DNA from: Hofstenia miamia
Lineage: Eukaryota; Xenacoelomorpha; Acoela; Hofsteniidae
DNA length: 64,000 bases
Assembly: GCA_900660155.1 (NCBI GenBank)
Contig: CABFPE010000017.1
Span: 2,031,244-2,095,243 of the forward strand
Direction: 5' to 3'
Positions 1 through 12,557 of the stretch are shown here, piece by piece. The position numbers and the translations under genes are program-made. Below the pieces are notes generated by a model. It worked only from the letters and a program-made list of their open reading frames with translations. It was not told the origin of the DNA and did no database searches. The first letter of the stretch is position 1, and each line of letters starts with the position of its first letter.

Positions 1-239
1 TGATTGGATGAGAAATACCTAAAAAGATTTTCAATATCACTTTGTAATTCTTTTTGTGGCCCCAAATGCATCATTATATCTGTATTTATGAGGCAAGTAT
101 CATCAGCAAATTGATATATTTCACTATGTTTTACATGTTTAATTATGTCATTTACATATATTGCAAATAAAATTGGACCTAATACTGTGCCTTGAGGCAC
201 TACTCGATCGGTTTTAATATAATCAGATTTCATAGGATC
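1..239 (-). mobile_element. LINE reverse-transcriptase fragment, cut by window edge
   Basis: Read on the minus strand, an open frame of about 79 codons runs from about 239 to the window edge with no stop. It contains RVVPQGTVLGPILFAIYVND (RT motif around the PQG loop), then QFADDTCLI, the catalytic palm motif in its FADD form. These are hallmarks of non-LTR retrotransposon reverse transcriptases of the CR1/Jockey-type assemblage. The 5' part of the element is missing: at about 240 the sequence switches to a different LINE relic in the opposite orientation. The 3' part lies outside the window. The open frame suggests fairly recent decay. The exact clade cannot be set from this piece. Confidence 0.85.
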
Positions 240-270
240 AGTGTTACACTGGGAGAAATTCCAAGTTACA

Positions 271-1480
271 TAATATTAGCGAGTGTTTGAAAGACAACGG
301 TAGTAATCAACTTGTAAAGGCTAAGCGCAAAGTTATAAGGGAAAATAACAATGGCAAAAGAAATTGCATACAGCGTGAGATAAAGCTCTTGTTAGACAAT
401 TAAGGGAAACACAGCTACAGTCACTGACCAAAGATCATTGTTTAAAAAGCTAAGAAAGCACGCAAAACCAAAGGAAGAGCGAATTCATTTAACTACAGAT
501 CTAGCCAATGGAATGAACTACTTTTTTACCCGTTTTAACGACGATATAGTGAAGGGCGTTAGTTTTTAGTTGCCTCGCCGGGACGAGATTGTGCAACCAA
601 CAGTTTTCAATAAAGAGGTGAACAGAATATTTAGGTCGAATCAATTCGTATTATGCTTCTGGTCTAAACGGTTTACCTGCCTGGCTGTTCAAGAATTTTT
701 CGTTACAATTGAGCACACCTTATACACACATATTTCAACAAAGTTTTCATACTGAAACATACCCTGATGTCTTCAAAAGAGCTGTGGTTACTCCAGTTCC
801 TAAAACATTCAATGCAGTACCAACTAATTTTAAGCAATTTAAATCTATCGTTGTAACGCCACTATATGCGCGAGCCCTTGACAAAAATTGAGTTGAAAGA
901 GTATTTGAAGATGGCTGTAAAACTAGTGAAAACAACCAATACGCCTATAAGAAAAATGGGTCAAGCATTAATGCACTCATATACACTAGCGATTTTATTG
1001 GAAAAGCGCTCAATACTGTATTGCAGAACAGTAAATTGAATCGCATGAAAACAGCATCGCCATGGTTCGCAGCATGGTTGTACAGTTACATGAGCAATTG
1101 GAATCAGCGCATCAAGATTTCGTTTGATAATTATTCAAAACCTATAGATGGATTAGTGGGTGCCCCGCAAGGTGATCCCATGAGTGGTCCACTGTTCATA
1201 GATGAAACCAATACGATAAGCAATGATGTTTATGATTGGATGTAGTAACTATGGATATATCCAAGTATTCCGATGATACACGCATTTTATGTGCAATTTC
1301 AATTAACAACTTCCGTGATGATTACGATAAGTATGTGCAAATTGTAGAAGACGTTTCGCGGGTATCAGTACAGAAAAAGATAGGGCATATATATCACCAT
1401 CATTAATTCATCAGAATGTCTGCGTCAGATACAAGTGCCCATTTCCTTGCTGCAATTTCCCCAGGAAAAATCTAAATGTT
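271..1480 (+). mobile_element. Decayed LINE (non-LTR retrotransposon) ORF2 relic
   Basis: The three plus-strand frames together read as a broken non-LTR ORF2. Around 640-880 is YGLNGLPAWLF-like text followed by STPYTHIFQQSFHTETYPDV and FKRAVVTPVPK, the usual thumb/fingers region. Around 1070-1200 is WFAAWLYSYM followed by LVGAPQGDPMSGPLFI, the PQG loop. Around 1266-1290 is KYSDDTRIL, the catalytic YxDD in the form YSDD. Several stops and frame changes interrupt it, so it is dead. The residues differ from the fragment at 1-239, so this is a different LINE family, lying head to head with it. A following CPFPCC stretch near 1440 may be its C-terminal zinc-knuckle-like end; that is inference. Confidence 0.8.
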
Positions 1481-4400
1481 GAAAGTAATGTTGAGGGCAC
1501 AGTTGCATAGAAGAAACTAACGCGTTATTTTACTTTTTTGGTGATCTATTCTAAATCGTTATGTAATGCTCAAAACATGATAATATTGATTCTTTCTTTT
1601 AGGTTATACAATTTTAGATTTTCTTCCACACTAAATCGTTGGTTCGCTCGAATAACACAATAGTTTCAGTTTTCTCTTATAAATGAGCTAACTGCTTATA
1701 CATCGGTTGAACTTTTTGATATATCTGAAAGTGTGTCAATTTTCCATCTATAAATATTCATTCCGTGTTATTCTGCTCTTTTCAGATTTTTTCCGAGTTT
1801 GTGTAGTTCTCAGATGCGGATTTGTTCGTTGCATCCCATCGGGTTATCAATGTTGCTTTCATGCGCTTTCATTGGTGTCTTAGCTACTACTTTCTTCATT
1901 AGTCACTATCATGGCATTATTATTTTGGTGCATATATCATGTTGTGCGTTTCCATGTTTTTCACAATCTCTTAGTCTGTAGCAATTTACTATAAATGCTA
2001 TTCCACATCGAGTGCAGTTTGACGTAAAGGTTTTAACAATTCGTTTAATTCTTTAATTTTGAATGATTCCGTCGCAAACATCTTCATAAAGATTGGAATT
2101 TCGTTGCGTGTATATATATATAAAAGAGAAAGCGTTAGTCATTTTAATATGTATTATAGTATGATCTTTATCTATAATTTTATCATATCATACTTCCCTT
2201 TATAACCAGAAGACGCAATTCGTGTGCAAATGTCCAGAAATGTGATCCATGTACAATTTTGGTGCACTGCACGGATTACGCAAGCAAGTACCTGCCCACT
2301 AATGTAAGCCCATCCCACCTAGCCAAAATCTTAAGAAAATTTCCAATTTCCTCTCTAGTAGTAAAGGTGACCAATCTCTCTGTCAAGTAATATACATTTG
2401 CAAAATCTAGCTGTGGTTTTCACGTTTTAATAACATTTCTCTTTAAACTGACGTGGACTACACGCAATCAATATTTTGGTGCATATGTATTTTTAGTAAG
2501 ATGTTCTATATGACCTGCAAATAATTTGATGTTATGAATATTTTTCTTTAACAAGTTAATTTTCCAATACCAGCAATTCTATTCTTCCCCTCCCCTTTGA
2601 TGCTTGTCTAGTTTCCAGTTGGGTTTAGCATTCTATTCGTGGATCACAATGAGGTTGTTCAACATTGTGAGTCTTCACATACAATATATTGAATACAATT
2701 TTCTTCGAAACACACTCACGTAATCTGTCAATGTCCAAAATGATGATATCTTCAAGATACTGAGTATTTTGTGCTTTTAATGCATAGGTTTACACCTTTA
2801 AATACCTTAACCAAATATAATGTGTCTTAGTGCTAAGGCTCTTGAAGTTTTGTAAAATAGGAAAAATCATTTAATTGCTCATAGCGTTGCAGATTAATAA
2901 ATCAAATTAAAGAGAAAAACACCTATTAATTTTTTAGAAAAACGTCCAATAGATTTCATTTGTCAATCTTTGCAAAACGTATTTTTCCATTTCTAAATAT
3001 CCCTTTGATGGCGGCGCGTGGCAACATACTGTACCTTAGAGATTGAGCATTTTGTTGCAGATCACGTGTTAATTGGTAGCAAATAAGGTATATTGTAAAG
3101 TACAATTGTTAAGATTTGCTCCAGAAAGTTCAACATCATTCGATCTTATATAATCAAAATATTTTACTGCTTTATTTTTCTGATCAGTGAATAGAAGGAA
3201 GGGATAACTTTCTTATTCCAAAGTAAGGATGTATGTTCTGTCTATCTGAGAAAGAACATCATTGTTTTCCATCAACAGATAACCAACTTCTCACAATGGA
3301 AACCTCAACATCATCATCAAACTGTGGCAAGTAATCATCAATAATAGCACAGGCAGTAGCAAGTCCTTGATTAATTAAATTGAATTTGTTAAAAATTGAT
3401 TGCTAAATTCCTTTTAAAAATCTGAAAGTGTACAAATTCTTCAATCAATTTATTAGAAAAGAATTTGCATTTTACATAGTAACATTTTCTATATTACTTT
3501 CTATCACCATAAAATAACTTACTTTTCGTCGTTGCATGGCCTACGTAAGTTTAATGTTTGAGGTCTTAAGAAAATTTATTTCTGATTATTTTAGCACTAT
3601 ATTTATTAGAATATATGTGTTGAATTTTTCACATGTAAATATATTTGAAATTTGCTAGTAGCCTTTGCAATCAAAGTGGAATATTTTCAATTCACTCTCA
3701 ATCACATTTTAAATGCTTGAAAATGCATTAGTAAGAAACATATGTTTGTTTAAATTGCTGTTCTTCAATTTAATCTCCAATTATTTTCAAAAGTGAGTTT
3801 CAGAACATTTGCTAACTTTTTTTCTGCTTCAAAAGCACGCCTCCAAGTATTATAATTAAAGGTATGCATTTTACACAAAAGTAGCCATAAAATCATTACT
3901 AAATTATTGTAAAGAGAAAAAATTTAATTTATTATTTACTTACTGTATATTAAATTAGTTTTCCAATTATAACACTTATGAGCATACATACAGCTAAAAA
4001 TAGTGTGCAGAAGAAAAACTAAATTACAGTCTATTGAGAGAATCAAATTTTGAGGTTGTAGAAATCTATTCATATTAATTATTGCGTGCCAAGTGTGTGC
4101 AGCAGTTTCTTATGCTTTAAATCCAAAATCACGTTGTCAAGTTTAGCAATTATCGAATAAATATTGATTATTGCGACTAAATTGTAATTTAATGCTGTGC
4201 AAAATTTGCCGGGGGTTGCTGGTGGTGTCTATAGACGAAGTTGAGTATATATACACAGAATCTAATACAATTTTTTTAGGAAGCGATGATATCTATGAAT
4301 CTCGTACAAAAAATTTATTGGCATATATGCCACTTGCTATTAAAACTTTAAATAATGAAAATGCACAAAAATTTTATTTTTCTCTTCACCAGTGGCGAAG

Positions 4401-6566
4401 CTGCTAATAACAAGATGGCGTCTAACGCACGTTTTTACACAGGAACGCACTATTGCAGTTAAACCGGGAAAAAGGGTTGTACTAGCAGCTGGAAAAAGCA
4501 CCTAATTCACTAGAAATTCAAAAATTGAGGAATTAACAATCTTTATAAATTTTAGTAAATTAATAAATTGCACATTAAGGTCATGTAACGTTAAGGAATA
4601 GCAAATCTGTCCTGATTTGCTCTTGCAGCACTAGCTATAGGCAAACACAGGTAGTACATTACATAGAGGCAGATAGACTGAAATATAAAAAAGGTTTGGG
4701 CTATGCATAGAATTTCGCAAAATGATATGCTTTTTGTGAAAGTCTTACACAAGGAAAGTCAAAGAATATTTACAAAGACAAGGACTAGAACAGTGAGTCA
4801 CTTAAAATACTTATTTCCAGAACAATATGTTCACCAAACTCGCAGTGATCAACTTTAGTGGGGTAGGTAAGATTATTTTTGCAAAAAACGACTTAGTTTG
4901 GCTAATTAATTGTGTAAGTCACTCAAAATACTTGAAAATACTCAAATGTACAGGACTCAAATAAAAATTTTATATCTTATTGCCAAGAATGCGTTTTTTC
5001 TGTTTTTGCATTATTTTTCATTTTAATAGCAGTAAATGACCTTTCAGAGATATTCTATAAATAGCGCAAATGTGCGTATTTATATTAACATTGCTGGGAT
5101 TAACGCATTTCCGCTCGACATTTGAACTCAGCTAAAACTGTTGTCTATGCACAATAAATGCTTGGTCTTATATACAAATTATTATAAACATATTTACAAA
5201 TTTCACGCAAAACCAAAAGCATTTGGTCTGACCGATATTACAACCAGTACCCGATGCCACAATATATATATATCCCTAGAAAATAGCGCTAAATATTATC
5301 TAGCGATTTTTTTCAAATTATCCCTTATATTTAGCGCCAATCACAATTGGTTTGAACAAAGTAGTTTTTTACGCTTAAAATTTCGGGCTAAATGCATACT
5401 TTATATTTAACGCGCCAGATATACGCATCAAATTATTTAGTGTGATATTTTTATATATACCCCAATTTTGGGTTAAATTTTTGGTAAGTACCAAGGGCAT
5501 CGCTAGGGAGGGGATACCGGGCGTGGGCCTCTCCGATAAATGTCATCTACATGAAAATTTTGTAATATTTACATTTGAATTAGTGCCGTAGTCAGTCTAC
5601 TAGCAAAACTAGGTGTACAAAGCATTGTCACGGATTTTGTGAAAATAATTATAAAATTTCCATTTAAAGCAAATGATCTTTGCTATAATTGCGGTATAAA
5701 TAGTGTTACATCAAGATTTCTGTATAAATTAAATTTATCACTCAATCTTGGGACAATGGAATTTTGCTACAACATTTCTGGAATATAAAGTCACACATCG
5801 TATGCGATCACATAACAAAGTAGATCTGAAATTATTACACAGCAAAACATCTAATAAAATGAAGTTAAAATGCACACATATTTTCAAATCATCTTTGTTG
5901 TAATCGTATAACACAAGAGATGCTATTTGTATTTGTGATGTTAAGAGTTAAAGCAAATTTATTGTTAATATGTATATAAAATCTCCAAACTAACACATGG
6001 CAATATACTTACAAAACTGTTTACATATGCCTTATTAATTAAAGAGCAGTTTTAAAAATAATTTGTCCATGTATTGACTTTAATATCTATGCCTAATAAT
6101 TTTTGTTTATTTAATAAAATTTGTTTGATTTTTTTCTTGAAGAGTTTATAATTTTTCTTATATTTTATATCGATACTTAATTCATTCAATAAGATTGAGT
6201 ATCTGAAAGAAAATGCATCTTGACGATTATTGATACTAAAAAGTTTTTTATTCCCTTTTTTGATTTTGATGAAATTATTGAGAAAACTGAATGAACTTAA
6301 TTCATGAAAAAAATTTATGCATCATACATAGTAATTGATACTGAATAAAGTAACTTGGGGTCAAGATATTACATGATGATCTTAATTGATATTTCTATAA
6401 ACAATAAGGAGGTATGGTAACCATGTAATGCGTAAGCGCAATAAACGCATTCAAAGAAATATTGTGTTATTTTGATGTTCAATTCTTGACTGAGTATGTA
6501 AATATTTCATAAAATTGCTTGAAAATGCTAATGCGATTGAATGAGCTCTTATCAGGACATTTTTGT
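1481..6566. other. AT-rich intergenic sequence, no gene seen
   Basis: No open frame with protein-like composition and no recognised repeat ends were found. Short open frames here (for example 4171-4407 and 5141-5410) have composition expected from AT-rich non-coding DNA and no family motif. A GC-richer patch near 5490-5545 resembles the end of a hAT-like element but has no partner end. Confidence 0.6.
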
Positions 6567-7411
6567 TCGATTTCAATGGATAGGAAGCCTTTTCTCCTAC
6601 TAGGATAAATTTATATTATCATCTGTGATAATTTTATAGTCAATGTATTTATTTCGTAACATCTTTGCATCTACAGCTCATCTATGGTGGAATTCATTAA
6701 AAAAATTATAAATAATGTTTATTGATTTGATACACAATACATAAGATTAAAGCTTTTTAAATGTATGAATATATTGATTTTGAAACCCTCACTGTCTGGA
6801 GTAGCAAATTTGCTACTTTACTTTATATAATGAATTTAGCAGCAGACTAAGATCATTCAAAACGATTGTATTTTTGACTTTACTCCGAGTATGGAATTAT
6901 GTTTTTGTGTTCTTGTTTCTAATTTGAGATATAGTAAAATATTTCCAAAAATGCCGATTTTTGTATTTTTTGAAAAGAAATAAGTGCATTAATAGCAGCC
7001 AAAAATCATATTTAAATTTCGAAGTTGAGTAAATAATAAATGATATGTACTTAGTATGCCATACGCGTAAGTAAGACATTAAATTTTTGTTCAAAATATA
7101 TACAATATTGAAATTACGCATGGATTTAACTGAAATTCCAAATTTGTAACTATGGTAATTACAGAGTTAATGTAGATTCAAACTTAGTGTATTTATATTC
7201 TACAGTATAATGTATACCAATGGTTGAGGCAATAGGTGAAGGATTAGAGCGCTCCCAAATATTGTACTTCCAAAATTAATGAAGCATTTCTTTTTATACA
7301 TGATATTTAATTGGTACAGAGTTGCAAGCGATTATAATTTGTCAAAAACCTAACTGGCTGTTCCTGGATAACGCCAATGTCACTCTACGAAGTCCCATAC
7401 TTACAGATGAT
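6567..7411. repeat. Duplicated block, copy 1 (ends at single N)
   Basis: The sequence from 6567 is found again at 8338, and from 6688 again at 7413 and 8459. Copy 1 differs from the other two at a handful of positions (for example near 6800, 7066, 7106, 7138, 7164 and 7409). Copies 2 and 3 appear identical over their shared length. The block stops at an N at 7412. Near-identical blocks joined by single Ns are best explained as two haplotypes placed in series by the assembler, not a biological tandem repeat. The open frames inside all three copies (minus strand, about 75-94 codons) are low-complexity and not credible genes. Confidence 0.85.
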
Positions 7412-7412
7412 N

Positions 7413-8336
7413 TGGAATTCATTAAAAAAATTATAAATAATGTTTATTGATTTGATACACAATACATAAGATTAAAGCTTTTTAAATGTATGAATATATT
7501 GATTTTGAAACCCTCACTGTTTGGAGTAGCAAATTTGCTACTTTACTTTATATAATGAATTTAGCAGCAGACTAAGATCATTCAAAACGATTGTATTTTT
7601 GACTTTACTCCGAGTATGGAATTATGTTTTTGTGTTCTTGTTTCTAATTTGAGATATAGTAAAATATTTCCAAAAATGCCGATTTTTGTATTTTTTGAAA
7701 AGAAATAAGTGCATTAATAGCAGCCAAAAATCATATTTAAATTTCGAAGTTGAGTAAATAATAAATGATATGTACTTAGTATGCCATACGGGTAAGTAAG
7801 ACATTAAATTTTTGTTCAAAATATATACAACATTGAAATTACGCATGGATTTAACTGAAATTGCAAATTTGTAACTATGGTAATTACAGAGTTCATGTAG
7901 ATTCAAACTTAGTGTATTTATATTCTACAGTATAATGTATACCAATGGTTGAGGCAATAGGTGAAGGATTAGAGCGCTCCCAAATATTGTACTTCCAAAA
8001 TTAATGAAGCATTTCTTTTTATACATGATATTTAATTGGTACAGAGTTGCAAGCGATTATAATTTGTCAAAAACCTAACTGGCTGTTCCTGGATAACGCC
8101 AATGTCACTCTACGAAGTCCCATACTTACAGATCATGTTAAGCAATAGGGTAATTTAAGTTTTTGCCATGTGTACTTTGTGCACGTGGCGACGGTGACTT
8201 TCTCAAAGCGTGTCTTCTTAGTTTGTGGTAGACAGATGGCAGCGCACTAGAAACCCTGACAGCAAGATTACTACTGATTCTTGAGCTATGAGTGCGTCTC
8301 ATAAGATAGTCAGGTTAAAGAAAGCTCGTTGTTCTA
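7413..8336. repeat. Duplicated block, copy 2 (between two single Ns)
   Basis: This starts right after the N at 7412 and ends right before the N at 8337. It aligns with copy 1 at an offset of 725 bases and with copy 3 at an offset of 1046 bases, with no differences noticed against copy 3. Both borders are single-N joins, which supports an assembly origin. Confidence 0.85.
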
Positions 8337-8337
8337 N

Positions 8338-9382
8338 TCGATTTCAATGGATAGGAAGCCTTTTCTCCTACTAGGATAAATTTATATTATCATCTGTGAT
8401 AATTTTATAGTCAATGTATTTATTTCGTAACATCTTTGCATCTACAGCTCATCTATGGTGGAATTCATTAAAAAAATTATAAATAATGTTTATTGATTTG
8501 ATACACAATACATAAGATTAAAGCTTTTTAAATGTATGAATATATTGATTTTGAAACCCTCACTGTTTGGAGTAGCAAATTTGCTACTTTACTTTATATA
8601 ATGAATTTAGCAGCAGACTAAGATCATTCAAAACGATTGTATTTTTGACTTTACTCCGAGTATGGAATTATGTTTTTGTGTTCTTGTTTCTAATTTGAGA
8701 TATAGTAAAATATTTCCAAAAATGCCGATTTTTGTATTTTTTGAAAAGAAATAAGTGCATTAATAGCAGCCAAAAATCATATTTAAATTTCGAAGTTGAG
8801 TAAATAATAAATGATATGTACTTAGTATGCCATACGGGTAAGTAAGACATTAAATTTTTGTTCAAAATATATACAACATTGAAATTACGCATGGATTTAA
8901 CTGAAATTGCAAATTTGTAACTATGGTAATTACAGAGTTCATGTAGATTCAAACTTAGTGTATTTATATTCTACAGTATAATGTATACCAATGGTTGAGG
9001 CAATAGGTGAAGGATTAGAGCGCTCCCAAATATTGTACTTCCAAAATTAATGAAGCATTTCTTTTTATACATGATATTTAATTGGTACAGAGTTGCAAGC
9101 GATTATAATTTGTCAAAAACCTAACTGGCTGTTCCTGGATAACGCCAATGTCACTCTACGAAGTCCCATACTTACAGATCATGTTAAGCAATAGGGTAAT
9201 TTAAGTTTTTGCCATGTGTACTTTGTGCACGTGGCGACGGTGACTTTCTCAAAGCGTGTCTTCTTAGTTTGTGGTAGACAGATGGCAGCGCACTAGAAAC
9301 CCTGACAGCAAGATTACTACTGATTCTTGAGCTATGAGTGCGTCTCATAAGATAGTCAGGTTAAAGAAAGCTCGTTGTTCTA
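8338..9382. repeat. Duplicated block, copy 3 (full length)
   Basis: The longest copy, beginning after the N at 8337. It carries both the left part found only in copy 1 (6567-6687) and the right part found only in copy 2 (about 8137-8336), and then runs into unique sequence. It is probably the intact locus, with copies 1 and 2 as alternative-haplotype or unresolved contig ends. Confidence 0.8.
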
Positions 9383-11150
9383 GCCTATGGAATAGGTTAA
9401 GGGCCAGAGTTTGCTGTGCCCTGTGCTAATGAGGCAGGTTTGCGATATCACAATAGTTTTTGGTTGCAGCGTGTTAGTAGCCTTGCTTCACCAAAACGGG
9501 AGAGGCGCAATCGTATCAACTGAAGTATGTATATAAGACTTTGAGTTTTGCCAAGCATCTTCAATATTGGCCTAGATAACAAACATGCCAACACCAGGTG
9601 AAACTAATTGTTTTCCTACAAAATCAACTATCATTATCATATTAAATTTTTTTTATTTCTTCAGGATGATGAGAATAACACTTTTTGATTTTGGCCCAAT
9701 CGAGATGCTCTTGTTGTAATACTACTACAATAGTGTTCAATAAAATTGGTCCAAATGACCTTGCATGTCCAAAACAGGGATCCGCTTAGCCTAATTCGCT
9801 GATCCTCAGCCCACTTCAAATGACATTGCTCGGTGTGTGAAGAGTATCACAACTTTTCGCTAATGCTTTACTTAACATCCTCAATAATGCCTTTGTATCA
9901 GATCATAATTTTAACTAGCCTTGTAAAACCTAGATGAATAGCTTTAAACCCTCAAAACGACTCCTCAAGATGTAGAATTTCAACCAAACTCCTTTTTAAC
10001 ATATTCAATTACACAGGACAGTCTCAACTGCGGAAATTTGCAGTCAATCTGATTATTCTAGCAACCATAATCGAGAGAAAATTAGATAATTTTGAACCAC
10101 CCTTACGAACTATAATCATGTATTCGGTGTTGATGTCATGTAGGAACAAACTACTACAATGCCTCCATTATTATAATAGTTTCCTGCAATATATGGATGT
10201 CTTAAACTGCTATGTAAAAACATTGTATATTTGTGAGCTTGGCCCCCTGAAAAAATCCTGGTAAGTACATTCAATTTTTTCAACGTTTCTTTCAGGAATT
10301 TAGCTTCATATTGTGTCCTTGAAAAGGGCACCCTAGAAACTATCTCTATAAGTATACATTATAAATAAAATGAAATTTAGGGTGAAAAGTCTTAATATAA
10401 TAAATACATTGCCACTCAATTGTGATATTTCCAAATCTCTTGATTCACTTGCCGTTATAGACTATTTATTGATATTTATTGTTGCTGTATTATGCTTATA
10501 TTGTAATATATCCTGAAAATTTAGGTCATTGACCCTCATCTTAAATAATTATTGGATAAAGGCTTGAGTACATTGAGCAAATCTTGGAAAATAACGAAAA
10601 TGTCAAATTCAAGCGTAATATGTTAAGGATGCACAGTTAATGAATACTCTTATTTCAACTTTGTGCAATAAATGCCCAAATATAATAAGCGCCTAACTTT
10701 GGTAACTTAGTTTACTCTGTATTTCTTTGAATTTTTTATATAGACCTCATGTTCTGAATTTTACTTTATTGTAACAAAATGTTACACACGTACTAAATAG
10801 GAATATGTAAATCACCGTACCAATAAGGGTTAACACTGTAAATTGCAATATTTAAAGTTTCTATCAAATATAATATTCAGCAATAAGTATTAAGTTATAG
10901 TTAAAATCTACATAGTACTGCCTAATTTACTAGTAAGACAAACTAAAAATGAATCCTTACATTATTTTGGTTTAAATTTTTAATTTTGCTTGCCGGTATT
11001 TATTTGTGCAAATTTTTAAATTCCATCAATTAATAAAGACTTGAATCTCTCATCTATTTCCCTGCCAAAACTATGCATTTTCACGATACATTTTCCAATT
11101 TCAATTAATAATTCAATAATAGAAATAACACTAAGACTTCTGTTACATAT
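9383..11150. other. Intergenic sequence, nothing recognised
   Basis: AT-rich DNA between the duplicated block and the kinase gene. I found no protein-like frame and no terminal repeats. Confidence 0.6.
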
Positions 11151-11257
11151 AGGTCAGCACAATTTTACTTACACAGGTCAGCAAAATTGTACTAACACAT
11201 CCAGGTCAGCCTTATTGATGTTTTTGGCACATGAAAATGGACACAGAATTCGGGTCA
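11151..11257 (+). promoter_or_regulatory. Degenerate tandem array of AGGTCA half-sites upstream of kinase gene
   Basis: AGGTCA occurs at 11151-11156, 11175-11180 and 11203-11208, and GGGTCA at 11252-11257, all on the plus strand and 90-195 bases before the start codon at 11346. The first units are near-copies of a 24-28-bp motif (AGGTCAGCA, then AATT, TACT, ACAC). AGGTCA is the classical nuclear-receptor half-site, used for example by EcR/USP and related receptors. The array could be a promoter element, or simply a small tandem repeat whose unit happens to contain the motif. The 24-28-bp spacing is much longer than typical DR1-DR5 sites, so binding is inference. Confidence 0.4.
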
Positions 11258-11325
11258 TCACAATTGATCATTTGTACGACTGTGTGGGTGTGTGTGTTTG
11301 TGTGTAAACAGAGCTTTGTAAACAA

Positions 11326-11349
11326 ATGGTAGACACTCGCACAATATGA
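11326..11349 (+). other. Short upstream ORF overlapping the kinase start codon
   Basis: An ATG at 11326 opens MVDTRTI and stops with TGA at 11347-11349. This overlaps the main ATG at 11346 in an ATGA arrangement, in a different frame. If the transcript starts upstream of 11326, ribosomes would meet this ATG first. Such an overlapping upstream ORF commonly damps translation of the main frame. The transcription start is unknown, so its use is inference. Confidence 0.45.
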
Positions 11350-12557
11350 TCTTTTACGAGAATGTAATTAAAAATGCTCTCTGTAATGAAAATGATGAAA
11401 TATTAAACTTGAAAGTCGACGATTGCTGCGATCCTGGAGACCACTATGTCGGTATTTTAAAGCAGATGAGTTTCACATTAAGAGCAAGAAATGAATCCAA
11501 ATTTTTCGATGTGGTGATTAAGTATGGGAAGGATTCAGACAGGAAAGACATGTTTTTCATTAAAGAAATCGACGCATATAATGTAATTTCCACTGATATT
11601 ACCCAATGGCAAAAGGAAACATATGGAACGTTGTTAGTCCCAATGAAGTTTCCTAGAATACTACATGGAAGCATAGAAAAAAAACTATTAATTATGGAAA
11701 ACTTAAAATCGTTGGGATACAAAATGGGTGATAGGGCTAAGGGTCTCAATTTTGAGGAATCAACTTTAGTTATGAAAGCGATTGCCGAGTTTCATGCACT
11801 GTGTAATTTGTATTTAAGTAACATCGATAGAAAGGCATTCTTTGAACGGTATCCATATTTCATTGACAAAGAATTCGAATTTCCACTGACAGATGAAATT
11901 GTCAAGAGTGCAATTTTTGACACTTTAGTACCAATTCTGTCAAAGGCGTATCCAAAAGAAATCCATTTGCTTGAAGATTTTAATTTTGAAAGATTTCAAA
12001 TGGCCTTACCTACAAATGTAAAAAAGCTATGTAGTCCAAACGAACAATTTAATGTGCTTTGTCATGGTGATTTATACACAAATAACATCTTGTTTAAGTA
12101 CGATGAAAGATGTAAACCCACAGATCTAAGATTTATCGATCTCCAAGCTGTAAGACTCTGCACACCTGCTTATGACCTAATTCATTTTTTTTGGCTAAGT
12201 GCGGATTCAAATGTCTTAGCAAATAAGCAAGAAGAACTGTTGGAAATTTATTGGCAGAACTTCATTTCAGTAGCAAAACAGATAAAGTTAGAACATCATT
12301 ACACAATAAATGATTTACAAAATGATGTGAAATTGTTGAATGGACTAGGATTTCAAATAAAGATGAAGACAATTTTGTATTCAACAGCAAGAAAAGAAGA
12401 TGCCTTGTATTTCGACGAGAGTGAAAGTTTAATGACCGAGGCGGCGACTATTAAAATGCAAAGTAAAGGAGTAGAACTGGCTCGATTGGCCGATGATTTT
12501 GTAAAGGAAAAGATTATGGTTGCTTTACGTTATGGAAAGAAATTGCAAATATTTTAG
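11346..12557 (+). CDS. EcKinase-like (CHK kinase-like) protein, 403 aa, single exon
   Basis: A complete intronless gene of the ecdysteroid 22-kinase-like family (EcKinase, related to DUF227/CHK and to choline/aminoglycoside phosphotransferases). These soluble enzymes phosphorylate small alcohols: insect members act on ecdysteroids, and others are implicated in detoxification. Visible landmarks are the N-lobe lysine in VVIKYG (K59), a helix-C type glutamate in FIKEIDAY (E74), a hinge-like LIMENL (115-120), the catalytic loop HGDLYTNNILF (H240, D242, N247), and FIDLQAVR with the metal-binding aspartate D265 followed by Q267, then TPAYDLIHFF. All key residues are present and the length is normal (about 400 aa). 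The start is supported by an in-frame stop at 11319 and A at -3. It may be a live gene or a retrocopy that kept its frame. The substrate cannot be told from sequence. Confidence 0.93.
   Translation: MIFYENVIKNALCNENDEILNLKVDDCCDPGDHYVGILKQMSFTLRARNESKFFDVVIKYGKDSDRKDMFFIKEIDAYNVISTDITQWQKETYGTLLVPMKFPRILHGSIEKKLLIMENLKSLGYKMGDRAKGLNFEESTLVMKAIAEFHALCNLYLSNIDRKAFFERYPYFIDKEFEFPLTDEIVKSAIFDTLVPILSKAYPKEIHLLEDFNFERFQMALPTNVKKLCSPNEQFNVLCHGDLYTNNILFKYDERCKPTDLRFIDLQAVRLCTPAYDLIHFFWLSADSNVLANKQEELLEIYWQNFISVAKQIKLEHHYTINDLQNDVKLLNGLGFQIKMKTILYSTARKEDALYFDESESLMTEAATIKMQSKGVELARLADDFVKEKIMVALRYGKKLQIF

Noticed and set aside
5480-5545. GC-rich patch resembling a hAT terminus
   Set aside because: No inverted partner end and no 8-bp duplication could be found nearby. 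Similar orphan patches at 27880, 59800, 60593 and 61290 were treated the same way.
6897-8952. Three paralogous small minus-strand proteins of 74-94 codons
   Set aside because: They are one low-complexity frame repeated because the assembly holds the same block three times. Their composition (I, F, Y, K-rich) is that of AT-rich non-coding DNA.
11041-11307. 88-codon plus-strand frame just upstream of the kinase gene
   Set aside because: It overlaps the tandem half-site array and a TG-rich tract, starts at a non-ATG codon and has no protein family features.
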